Below are positions 5,809-12,397 of a stretch of DNA of 12,610 nt, piece by piece. The notes below the pieces were generated by a model. The model was not told the DNA's origin, ran no database searches, and was given only the letters and a program-made list of their open reading frames with translations. Numbering within the stretch: the stretch's first letter is position 1; every line of letters starts with the position of its first letter. Made by a program: the position numbers and the translations under genes. Source of the DNA: UBA9676 sp036522155 (GTDB lineage Bacteria; Actinomycetota; Actinomycetes; Streptosporangiales; Streptosporangiaceae); assembly GCA_036522155.1 (NCBI GenBank), contig DATDGI010000169.1:1-12610 (forward strand). Reading direction: 5' to 3'.

Positions 5809-6692
5809 CAGTCGGTGCCTGTCGGTTCTGCGGTTTCCAGAGCGGTCGGCAGGTTGATGCCCTCGCGCCGGAGTCCAGCCGCGATCCGGGCCCGCAGCAT
5901 CCGCCCGACGTCGAACTGCTTGCCGGGCAGCGTCCTGGCGACCAGGCGGACCTGGAAGTGGTCCACGTCGATGCTCTGCACACCCATGACGGCCGGGGGG
6001 TCCAGCAGCAGACTGCGCAGTTCCCGCTCTTTGTACGCCTCCTCTCCGATCAGCCGCAGCAGGTCACTGATCCGGTTGACGTCCACGGCAGCGGGCACCG
6101 GCACGTCCACCACGGCACGTGCCCAGTCGCGCGACAGATTGGTCACCTGGGTGATCTGGCCGTTGGGGGTGATGACCACCTCGCCGTCGGCTGTGCGCAC
6201 CGTGGTCACCCGCAGGGTGACGTCCTCGACGGTCCCGATCGCAGGGTCGGGCAGGCTCGGCACCGAAAGGCGGATGAGGTCCCCGAAACCGTACTGGCGC
6301 TCGGTGATGATGAAGAAGCCGGCCAGGATGTCCTGGACGATGCGCTGGGCACCGAACCCCAGCGCTACAGCCGCCACGGCGGCAGGGGCGATCAGGCTCG
6401 TCACGGGGATACCCAGGCGCGCCAGGATGGCCACGCCGGTCACGCAGTAGATGACCACCAGAGTGACCCAGGTGATCACCGACGCCAGTGCGTGCCGGTG
6501 TTTCGACGCCTCCGAGCGGACAAGTGCGTCCGTCTCCCGGGCGTTGGCGTCGATCCGGTCCGTGATCCTCCCGCCCAGCCAGGTGGCGAAACGTGTCAGC
6601 AGTATCGCACCGGTCAGGAGCAGCACGATCTCCAGCCCGCTGCCGCGCGCCCACAGACCGATGTCGTGCAGATGTGTCACACCCGAAAACAT
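5808..6692 (-). CDS. MscS-family mechanosensitive ion channel
   Basis: A 294-aa small-conductance mechanosensitive channel, a heptameric membrane pore that releases solutes under hypo-osmotic stress. Three membrane segments are visible at about residues 18-40, 69-92 and 97-115. The pore helix runs into the family signature LGFGAQ...DILAGFFIITERQYGFGDLI (111-140). The beta domain follows with TLRVTTVRTADGEVVITPNG (159-178), the MscS equivalent of the R-x-R-T-x-DG-x-x-x-IPNG motif. A C-terminal alpha/beta domain follows (200-285). The length is close to E. coli MscS (286 aa). The start at ATG 6692 has AAAGG only 2 nt away, so the exact start is less certain. It is the first gene of a two-gene unit with the PTS-rich protein. 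A 370-codon plus-strand ORF here is an antisense shadow. Confidence 0.92.
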   Translation of the reverse strand: MFSGVTHLHDIGLWARGSGLEIVLLLTGAILLTRFATWLGGRITDRIDANARETDALVRSEASKHRHALASVITWVTLVVIYCVTGVAILARLGIPVTSLIAPAAVAAVALGFGAQRIVQDILAGFFIITERQYGFGDLIRLSVPSLPDPAIGTVEDVTLRVTTVRTADGEVVITPNGQITQVTNLSRDWARAVVDVPVPAAVDVNRISDLLRLIGEEAYKERELRSLLLDPPAVMGVQSIDVDHFQVRLVARTLPGKQFDVGRMLRARIAAGLRREGINLPTALETAEPTGTD

Positions 6693-7044
6693 AGCCTTTC
6701 ATCATGGCCGAACCGCCGTCGGCAAGTATCCGACTCCGACTAATCGTTGCCCCGTCAACGATCACTTGGACCTAGGCAACCGCCGCCGGCAAGTACAGCC
6801 AAGCCGCGGAGCGGGTCGGGTGGCTGGACTCGACCCGGATCCTGAGTGGCCGGGTCGCGGAACTGCTCAGAACCGGGGCGATCTGAGCGCCTATAGCGTC
6901 GCGGCCGGCCGGCGACCAACTCGCAAATCCCGGACCGTGACCTGGTGTGATCGCCGCGGTCGTCTTGCTGTGAGGGTCCTCGTCATTTGCTGGGGCCACG
7001 GCTGGCCCAGCCTCCGGGTCTCAGTCCGGCCCTGGAGGTCCCCG
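6693..7044. other. Intergenic region between divergent mscS and integrase remnant
   Basis: About 350 bases. On the plus strand a short open frame between a TAG near 6773 and a TGA near 6882 looks protein-like (KYSQAAERVGWLDSTRIL, then SGRVAELLRTGAI) but lacks a start and a recognised family. A TTGACG (minus strand, about 6757) could be the -35 for mscS, but no -10 sits at normal spacing. I see no other feature. Confidence 0.3.
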
Positions 7045-7230
7045 ATGACCATCACGGCCGTATCCGCTGCCCTCGTTCCCACCGTGCCTGTGTTCGCCAA
7101 TACCGAGCGGCTGGCGTTAACCGGGGTTCCGCGCCGGGTACAGCGGCACCAGTTGTGCTGTGCCAGGGGCGCTGCGCAGACATCGGGTGCGGGGCTGCGA
7201 AACGCGGCGTGCCATGACCGAGCGAAGTGA
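7045..7230 (+). pseudogene. N-terminal remnant of a tyrosine recombinase (integrase), frameshifted
   Basis: ATG 7045 has GGAGG at 7034-7038 (6-nt spacing). The first residues, LVPTVPVFANTERLALTG, match what I recall of the N-terminus of actinobacterial phage-type integrases, which continue GFLAGYSGLTREAY. Here the frame breaks at GGGG 7123-7126. Dropping one G restores FRAGYSGT from 7127 in the next frame, so a single-base insertion explains the break. The homology then ends and the core-binding and catalytic (R-H-R-Y) regions are absent. In the native frame the ORF stops at 7230. The 3' part was evidently lost, with the DNA ligase gene now starting 10 bp later. Confidence 0.6.
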
Positions 7231-7240
7231 AGGGTGCGCT

Positions 7241-9001
7241 GTGAAGTATGAGGTCGTCGCCGAGGCCTATCGCGATCTGGAGCGGACCGGCGGCCGGCTG
7301 GCGCTGACCGGGCGTCTGGCCGCCCTGCTGGCGGCGACTCCGGCCGGGCTGCTGCCGGTGGTCTGTTACCTGTGCCAGGGCCTGATCGCGCCGGAGTTCG
7401 CCGGGGTGGACCTGGGCCTGGCGGAGAAGCTCGCCGTCCGCGCGGTCGCCAACGCCACCGGCACTGGCCCCGGGCAGGTGGCCGCGAGTGTGCGGGAGAC
7501 CGGCGACCTCGGAGCGGCCGCCGAGCAGCTGCTGACCGTGACCGCGGTCGGTCGGTCCGCCAGCTTGCAGGTCACGGCCGTGGTCGGCACCCTGCACCGG
7601 ATCGCCGAGGCCAAGGGCCAGGGCTCGCAGGGCCGCAAGCTGGAGCTGCTGGCCGGGCTGCTCGGCCAGGCCACCCCGCTGGAGGCCCGCTACCTGCTGC
7701 GCCTGGTCACCGGCGGGTTGCGGCTGGGGATCGGCACGCCCACCATCTTGGACGCGCTCGCGCAGGTGCACGCCGGTGGGCTGGCCGCCCGGCCGGTGCT
7801 GGAACGCGCCTACAACATCTGCTGCGACCTGGGCCGGGTCGCCGCCACTCTCACCGGTGGCGGGCTGGAGGCGGTCGAGCAGCTCCAGGTGCGCCCGGGT
7901 AACCCGGTGCGGGCCATGCTGGCCCAGCGGCTGTCCGACGGCGCGGAGATCCTGGCTAAGCTGGGCGGCCGGTGTGCGGCCGAGTACAAATATGACGGTG
8001 TCCGGGTCCAGGCGCACCGCACTGCCGACGGGGCGATCGAGTTGTTCACCCGGCGGCTGGAGCGGGTGGCCACCCAGTTCCCCGACGTCATCGAGGCCCT
8101 CGCCGTAGGGCTGGGCCCGGCCGAGGCGATCGTCGAGGGGGAAGTCGTCGCGTTCGATGCGTCCGCGGGGGAGCTGCGCCCGTTCGGTGAGGTCATGTTC
8201 CGGCGCCGCAAGTACGGCATCTCTGACGCGGTGCGCGACGTGCCGGTGGCTCTGTTCTGTTTCGAGCTGCTGTTCGCCGACGGTCAGGACCTGACCAGGC
8301 TGTCCTATCCGCAGCGGCGGGCCGCCCTGGCCGCGGCGATCACCGTCTCGCCTCAGCTGCGGCTCACCACCGCCACCCAGGTCGCCACCCCGGCCGCCCT
8401 GGAGGCGGCGTTCGAGCAGGCGGTCACCGACGGCTGCGAGGGGCTGGTGTGCAAGTCGGTGAGCCCGGCCGCGCTGTACCAGGCCGGCGCGCGCGGCTGG
8501 CTGTGGATCAAGCTCAAGCGGGACTACCGCACCGAGTTGTCCGACACCGTCGACCTGGTTGTCGTCGGTGCGTTCGCTGGGCGTGGCCGCCGCCGCGGCG
8601 TCTACGGCGCGCTGCTGCTGGCCGCCTACGACCCGGACGCCGAGGTCTTCCGCGCGGTGACCAAGTGCGGCACCGGCTTCTCCGACGCCGACCTGGCTGC
8701 CCTGCCCGCCCGGCTGGCGCCGCTGGTCCGCCCGGAGCGGCCCGCCCGGGTCGACGCACGCCAGCAGCCCGACGTGTGGTTCGAGCCCGGGCTCGTGCTG
8801 GAGATACTCAGCGCCGAGCTGACCCTCTCACCGACCTACACCGCCGGCTGGGGGCAGGTGAAGGATCAGGCCGGGCTGGCGATGCGGTTCCCGCGGTTCA
8901 CCGGGCGATGGCGCGACGACAAGGCCCCGCAGGACGCCACCACCACCGGCGAACTGATCGACCTCTACCGCACCGCGCAGCGAAAACCCGCGGGCACCTG
9001 A
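7241..9001 (+). CDS. ATP-dependent DNA ligase (archaeal/LigI type)
   Basis: A 586-aa ligase that seals nicks in duplex DNA using ATP through an enzyme-AMP intermediate. An N-terminal DNA-binding domain (about 1-200) contains LRLVTGGLRLGIGTPTILDAL. The nucleotidyltransferase domain follows: motif I EYKYDGVRVQ with the adenylated lysine K250, motif IIIa LRPFGEVMFRRRKYG, motif III FELLFADG (341-348), motif IV EGLVCKS (400-406) and motif V WLWIKLKRDY (K424, K426). An OB-fold domain ends the protein, with the GW/F-PRF-like ending AMRFPRFTGRWRDDK. Length and the K250 position match archaeal Lig (about 560 aa) better than LigD or LigC. GTG 7241, with GAAGGG a few bases upstream, is the likely start; ATG 7214 lacks a ribosome site. 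No Ku, primase or nuclease gene is adjacent. The housekeeping ligase is normally NAD-dependent LigA, so this copy is probably an accessory repair enzyme. Confidence 0.93.
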   Translation: MKYEVVAEAYRDLERTGGRLALTGRLAALLAATPAGLLPVVCYLCQGLIAPEFAGVDLGLAEKLAVRAVANATGTGPGQVAASVRETGDLGAAAEQLLTVTAVGRSASLQVTAVVGTLHRIAEAKGQGSQGRKLELLAGLLGQATPLEARYLLRLVTGGLRLGIGTPTILDALAQVHAGGLAARPVLERAYNICCDLGRVAATLTGGGLEAVEQLQVRPGNPVRAMLAQRLSDGAEILAKLGGRCAAEYKYDGVRVQAHRTADGAIELFTRRLERVATQFPDVIEALAVGLGPAEAIVEGEVVAFDASAGELRPFGEVMFRRRKYGISDAVRDVPVALFCFELLFADGQDLTRLSYPQRRAALAAAITVSPQLRLTTATQVATPAALEAAFEQAVTDGCEGLVCKSVSPAALYQAGARGWLWIKLKRDYRTELSDTVDLVVVGAFAGRGRRRGVYGALLLAAYDPDAEVFRAVTKCGTGFSDADLAALPARLAPLVRPERPARVDARQQPDVWFEPGLVLEILSAELTLSPTYTAGWGQVKDQAGLAMRFPRFTGRWRDDKAPQDATTTGELIDLYRTAQRKPAGT

Positions 9002-9509
9002 GTGCCCTCCATGACATCCGGCAGCCAGGAGCCCTGCGGGCCAAGACCGACGATGCATCACGCCAAGTGATGGAGGAGACGATCAGGGAGAACGCGCGCC
9101 GAGTCGCCGTTATGGACGGCAGCTCGATCGTCAGCATGGTGCCTCAGCTGCGTTCCGAACTGGCGTATCTGCAGGCGGGAACGGGCGGTCAACGCTGCGG
9201 ATGCGGGTTGAGCGGCCGCCCTGAATTCCGTACAACAGGGCCTGCCAGGATGGTGGTGCTGTGTTGCGGCTGCCAGCGCAGCGGGTCAGGCTGTCAGGAC
9301 CGGCGCCAGGTCCCAGGCCCGGGCATGATCGGCGGCCAGGCGCAGCAGGGCACCGGGCTCACCGGCCCCTGGATCTGCGGGGGGCAAGCCGCGGGCAGGG
9401 CTTGTTACCGCAGGGCTGCACGCCCGGCCACCCAAGGCCCGGCCAGACCGCGAACCCCGAGCCACTGTTCCAGGCTCCCGAGGCCAATCGAGGGTCAGCG
9501 AGCCCAGCG
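9002..9509. other. Gap of about 500 bp with an unassigned ORF
   Basis: A plus-strand frame starting at ATG 9070 runs to 9513. Its first 45 codons look protein-like (METIRENARR-type charged helix, then MVPQLRSELAYLQ), but the rest is Gly/Arg/Cys-rich and resembles random GC-rich translation. There is no ribosome site before ATG 9070. I therefore do not call it a gene. Bases 9084-9108 match 2671-2695 at 23 of 25 positions. Confidence 0.3.
9084..9108 (+). repeat. Short dispersed repeat, copy 2
   Basis: Second copy of the 25-mer at 2671-2695, with two mismatches (C to G and C to T). It lies early in the uncertain ORF that begins at 9070. Confidence 0.5.
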
Positions 9510-10004
9510 GTGACGGAGCCGCAACTGGACCGTTACCGGGTTGGTTACAGTGAGCCGGGTGGACTCCACCGGGGCGCGAGCCTGAGACTTTCAGGGCACG
9601 AGGCACGGCAGCGGTTCGCCAGCGTGCCGGTGGCCAGGCTGGCCACAGTTGGGCCAGACGGCCAGCCTCATATCGTCCCGGTTACGTTCGCGGTCGATGG
9701 CGACGACATCTACACCGCGGTGGACGCCAAGCCCAAGTCGTCCCGGCAGTTGCGGCGGTTGCGCAACATCGCGGGCAATCCCCGGGTCGCCGTGCTCGCC
9801 GACCATTACGAGCAGGACTGGATCAGCCTGTGGTGGGTGCGGGCGGACGGTCACGCGTCGATCCTGGCCGAGCCGGGCGAGCTGGCCCGGCCGCTGCGCC
9901 TGTTGGCCGGACGTTACCCGCAATACCGCGCCAGCCCTCCGGATGGCCCGGTGATCCACATCCTGGCCGAACGCTGGGCCGGCTGGGCAGCGTCGGGGAT
10001 GTAA
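9510..10004 (+). CDS. PPOX-class putative F420/FMN-dependent oxidoreductase (Rv0121c/TIGR03668-like)
   Basis: A 164-aa (or 140-aa) split beta-barrel protein of the pyridoxamine-5'-phosphate-oxidase fold, a group that binds FMN or F420 and reduces small substrates in actinobacteria. Diagnostic segments are RQRFASVPVARLATVGPDG, PHIVPVTFAVDGDDIYTAVD, AKPKSSRQLRRLRNI, NPRVAVLADHYEQDW and LWWVRADGHASI, ending YPQYRASPPDGPVIHI-x-x-x-RWAGW. This order is that of the Rv0121c subgroup. GTG 9510 gives the longest form, but family members begin close to RLSGHEARQRF, so an unusual CTG at 9582 or another start may be used. The N-terminal 24 residues have no family counterpart that I recall. The reaction is not known; F420 use is inferred from the subgroup. 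Confidence 0.85.
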   Translation: MTEPQLDRYRVGYSEPGGLHRGASLRLSGHEARQRFASVPVARLATVGPDGQPHIVPVTFAVDGDDIYTAVDAKPKSSRQLRRLRNIAGNPRVAVLADHYEQDWISLWWVRADGHASILAEPGELARPLRLLAGRYPQYRASPPDGPVIHILAERWAGWAASGM

Positions 10005-10422
10005 GCGAGCGTGGGCCGGGACTTCCGAGCCGGCGCACCCCGCAGTCAGGAGTCCCGGCGTTTCATCTCACGCTGCGTGAGGGGGTTCGGCGCCGCCAGG
10101 CGCGCATCGCCGCCGATAGGTGCGGGTACAGCCGCGCTCAGGTGATCGGTGTGCGCCGCGCCGAACGAACGTTATGCAGAGACGAGCTGGCCGACCTGCG
10201 TTATGCCGCCTGTCGCCGTCGCCGGATCGTGGCGGCGACGAGGCGTCTGCGTAGGGAAGGCGGCTGCCGGCCGCCTGCATTCATAGACCGGCCTGCTGCC
10301 GGGCCAGCGGCCCGCGAGCCGGTCAATGAGCCACCCATGTCAGGGATGTGGAATCATCAGCGCTGTCCCTGAGCCATCGCGTCCAGAAGGCCTCGGACGT
10401 TACGCCCGGCACGTGGCGCCGC
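10005..10422. other. Gap after the PPOX gene; inverted repeat and no convincing gene
   Basis: GCCGGGACT at 10015-10023 and AGTCCCGGC at 10051-10059 form a perfect 9-bp inverted repeat with a 27-nt spacer, 10 bp after the PPOX stop. It could be a weak terminator structure, but has no T-tract. Bases 10162-10173 (CGAACGAACGTT) repeat 5318-5329. Plus-strand frames here are Arg-rich and look like non-coding GC-rich translation; a frame at ATG 10326 (MSHPCQGCG...) has no ribosome site. Confidence 0.35.
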
Positions 10423-10596
10423 CTATGGCAGAGACATCTCCCACTCGTGCAGATCGCCAGCCTCGGCCGCGCGCTGCAGTGGGTCCATCGTGCCGGCCGT
10501 CTTGTCCGCGCCGAACACCGGACTGCGCCACCCGCATGAGCAGACCGCCTGGACGCCGCCCTCACCCACTTCGTGGATGGTGGTGTGGTGGTCCAC
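10423..10596 (-). CDS. Small Cys-containing protein with CSCGWRS motif
   Basis: A 57-aa protein starting at GTG 10596. It reads VDHHTTIHEVGEGGVQAVCS then CGWRSPVFGADKTAG and ends HEWEMSLP. The VCSCGWRSP core and the alternation of His/Glu around it resemble short actinobacterial proteins of unknown function that carry a C-x-C-G-W segment. I see only two cysteines (19 and 21), so metal binding would need His residues or dimerisation. GGAG is about 11 nt upstream, slightly long spacing. It follows the RAM-domain gene by 14 nt on the same strand and is likely cotranscribed. Function unknown. Confidence 0.55.
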   Translation of the reverse strand: MDHHTTIHEVGEGGVQAVCSCGWRSPVFGADKTAGTMDPLQRAAEAGDLHEWEMSLP

Positions 10597-10610
10597 AGCG
10601 ATCGGGTCTC

Positions 10611-10841
10611 CTACAGATGCACCACAGGGCAGCGCATCGTCCGCGTCACGCCGCCGAGGACCTGGACCCGGCAGGCTGCCAGCCTGGCCAGCTTGTCGAT
10701 GTCCCGCGCCTGTGCCCGCGCAATGACGCCGCAGGGCCCGGCCACGCTCGCCGTCTCCGCGACGCCCGGCCAGCCCGGAGCGGCAGCCACGACGGCCGCC
10801 TTGCCGGCTTCGGTCTGGATCAGAATGTACGCAGCGATCAC
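10611..10841 (-). CDS. Stand-alone Lrp/AsnC effector-binding (RAM) domain protein
   Basis: A 76-aa protein consisting only of the RAM domain (AsnC_trans_reg), with no helix-turn-helix. It begins VIAAYILIQTEAGKAA and ends GGVTRTMRCPVVHL, both hallmarks of the short actinobacterial RAM proteins, with ARAQARDIDKLARL in the middle. The domain has a beta-alpha-beta-beta-alpha-beta fold that oligomerises and binds amino acids or other small ligands; stand-alone copies may modulate full-length Lrp proteins. The usual TGPYDVIVRA turn is here AGPCGVIARA, so the conserved Tyr-Asp is replaced by Cys-Gly. That may alter ligand binding. GTG 10841 is preferred over TTG 10856 because homologues begin at this point and GGTGGG lies at suitable distance. 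It is first in a two-gene unit. Confidence 0.85.
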   Translation of the reverse strand: MIAAYILIQTEAGKAAVVAAAPGWPGVAETASVAGPCGVIARAQARDIDKLARLAACRVQVLGGVTRTMRCPVVHL

Positions 10842-11242
10842 GTGACACCCACCCAACCTTCGGGACTATTCAACCGCCATTACGGTCATGGGTCATCCCC
10901 GGGCGTGGGTACGCTGCCCCTCCTGCGGAGAGGGCAGGGCCCGCGGCCAGAACCCGGACGTGATCACCCGGGGCAGCGCCCGGGCCGGGTGCTGAGGTTC
11001 CTGCCACCCGAGGTGGAGAAGGCATGGAGCGGGCGCGGCCTGCCCACAGCGCCGGCGCGTACATGGCAGCGAGATGATGTGCCTCCCCGGCCACAAGGGG
11101 GGTAAAGACCGGAGAGCCGTCCGCCTGGTGGCTGCTGCGAGGCACGCCAGGAGTGCCTATTGAGTGCCTCGGCGCAGTCTTTGACGCCTAACGGTTTATC
11201 AGGTAGTCGCGTAGATGGTTTGCGTTCCGGGCCCCTGCATAT
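10842..11242. other. Gap of 400 bp: weak small ORF, direct repeats, possible promoter
   Basis: A 35-codon plus ORF at 10888-10995 (MGHPRAWVRCPSCGEGRA...) has a CPSCG motif but no good ribosome site and no known family. Two exact copies of GAGTGCCT (11151-11158 and 11162-11169) have an 11-bp period. They are followed by TTGACG at 11181-11186 and, 17 bp on, TAGTCG. This looks like an activator-type promoter pointing plus, towards the antisense side of the DUF7455 gene. No plus-strand gene follows. Confidence 0.35.
11151..11169 (+). repeat. Tandem 8-bp direct repeat with 11-bp period
   Basis: GAGTGCCT ATT GAGTGCCT. One helical turn separates the copies, as in binding sites of regulators such as SARPs, although the motif is not the usual SARP heptamer. 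It sits 11 bp before a TTGACG. Exact repeat seen; regulatory role inferred. Confidence 0.5.
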
Positions 11243-11467
11243 TCAAACGCTGCCGACCAAGCCGCGCCGATCCAGCACCCGGTATCCTGCCGCCAACAGC
11301 GTCATCGCGTGCTCGGCGTAATGGTGGCCACAGAAGTCAAGGTGCTGTGCGTCAGTCACGGCCACGCGCACGCACGCGGCTGCGCCGCACTGATCGCAGG
11401 TGTCCATGAGCGTGAGATCAGGGATGGCGGACTGCGCGGTTGCGCTCGACGGGCTGCGTTTACGCAT
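11243..11467 (-). CDS. DUF7455-like small zinc-binding protein
   Basis: A 74-aa protein with the pattern DTCDQCGAAACVRVAV (22-37) and LDFCGHHYAEH (43-53). It has C24-x2-C27 and C46-x2-H49, as in the short actinobacterial proteins often found beside sigma-factor genes and annotated DUF7455. The domain is probably a zinc ribbon that contacts protein or nucleic acid; its role is unknown. ATG 11467 has a GGGGGAG tract immediately upstream. A longer in-frame form from 11587 is not protein-like at its N-terminus. The C-terminal tail (AMTLLAAGYRVLDRRGLVGSV) differs from the usual ending. No sigma-factor gene is adjacent. Confidence 0.7.
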   Translation of the reverse strand: MRKRSPSSATAQSAIPDLTLMDTCDQCGAAACVRVAVTDAQHLDFCGHHYAEHAMTLLAAGYRVLDRRGLVGSV

Positions 11468-11596
11468 GGCTCCCCCTGAGCACTCGACGTGACCAAGCCT
11501 GCGCATGCGTTTGTAACGTTGGCAAGACCTCGGCGCAGGGTTGCCTCCCACCGAGCGACCTGGCCGGCGCGAGATCGCGGCAATCACCGGCGGCCG

Positions 11597-12109
11597 TCAG
11601 TAGCCGTAGCCGCCTCCGCCGCTCGACGGGCTCGACGCCGGCGCCACGGCGCCGGAGGTGGTCACCGCGTGCCACGTCCCGCCGAAGCCGCTGATGCCGT
11701 TGCCGCCGGTCTTGCCGGGACCGCTGTCGCCCGAGAAGGTGTACAGCGGGTGACCGTTGTAGGTTTCCTGCTTGGAACCGTCGGACCGGGTGATGGTGGC
11801 GAGCTTGCCGGACAGCGACACGCCAGATGCGGCGCTGACCGGGCCGGCCACCGGCGGCCATGCGGCCGCGCATGCCCCGCCGCATTTTGAGATGGCCGAG
11901 GTGTCGAGGGAGAACCAGTACAGCGTGAAGCCCTTCGCGTTGGTCAGCACGGTTCCCATGCTGGTCTTCGCCGTCTTCAGCCCGGAGGACGAGCTTGGCG
12001 CGGAGCTGCCCGAGCTGCTCGGGGCGCTACCGGACGAGCTGCTGCCGCACGCGGCAAGCAGGACGAGGGGGATAGTGAGGGTGGCGCTCACCCACCATCG
12101 GCTACGCAT
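11597..12109 (-). CDS. Secreted-repeat lipoprotein (Lipoprotein_15 / PF03640 type)
   Basis: A 170-aa exported lipoprotein. The signal peptide (MRSRWWVSATLTIPLVLLAA) ends in a lipobox LAAC with acylated C21, followed by a Ser/Gly/Pro linker (22-43). Two 'secreted repeats' follow. The first, around 51-85, has TVLTNAKGFTLYWFSLDT and the pair C76/C80 in SKCGGACAAAWPPV. The second, around 102-148, has TITRSDGSKQETYNGHPLYT and ends GTWHAV. The C-terminus is Gly/Ser/Tyr-rich. The family is widespread in actinobacteria and proteobacteria; its function is unknown although it has been linked to envelope stress. ATG 12109 has GGAG at about 8 nt. It is divergent from the acyltransferase, with no other gene in the unit. 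Confidence 0.9.
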   Translation of the reverse strand: MRSRWWVSATLTIPLVLLAACGSSSSGSAPSSSGSSAPSSSSGLKTAKTSMGTVLTNAKGFTLYWFSLDTSAISKCGGACAAAWPPVAGPVSAASGVSLSGKLATITRSDGSKQETYNGHPLYTFSGDSGPGKTGGNGISGFGGTWHAVTTSGAVAPASSPSSGGGGYGY

Positions 12110-12397
12110 GACAGGTCTCCGTTCAAGAAGGCAGCTGGATGCTGCTTACACACTCGGTAACGCAGCGCCGCCGTGGTTCGTTCTTCCGCCGTTCAGCCTG
12201 GGCCGTTCATGTTCGGTTAAGACTGGGCGCGGTCACGGCGGCAAGCCCAGCCCTCTGCCCGGCGGGCCGTGTCAAGCTGGGCCCCGCCGCCCGGCCGGTG
12301 GGCTGGAACCGCGATCATGGCGCCAGGCCGGGCCCGCGGTCCGCTGGCACAGCCGCGCGACGGGGGCCGACCAGGGATCCGCTTCAGGAGGTGACGG
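12110..12397. other. Divergent intergenic region
   Basis: 288 bases between the lipoprotein (minus) and acyltransferase (plus) genes. It should hold promoters for both, but I find no clear -35/-10 pair. No gene is evident; plus-strand frames across it are shadows of the lipoprotein reverse strand or random GC-rich translation. Confidence 0.35.

Noticed and set aside
5631..6743. 370-codon plus-strand ORF
   Set aside because: Antisense to the MscS gene; composition rich in H, D, Q and R with no domain.
7052..8017. 321-codon minus-strand ORF
   Set aside because: Antisense to the ligase; Gln/Gly-rich shadow translation.
10423..10841. Toxin-antitoxin pair
   Set aside because: The upstream product is a clear RAM domain and the downstream one has no toxin motif; small size and short spacing alone are not enough.
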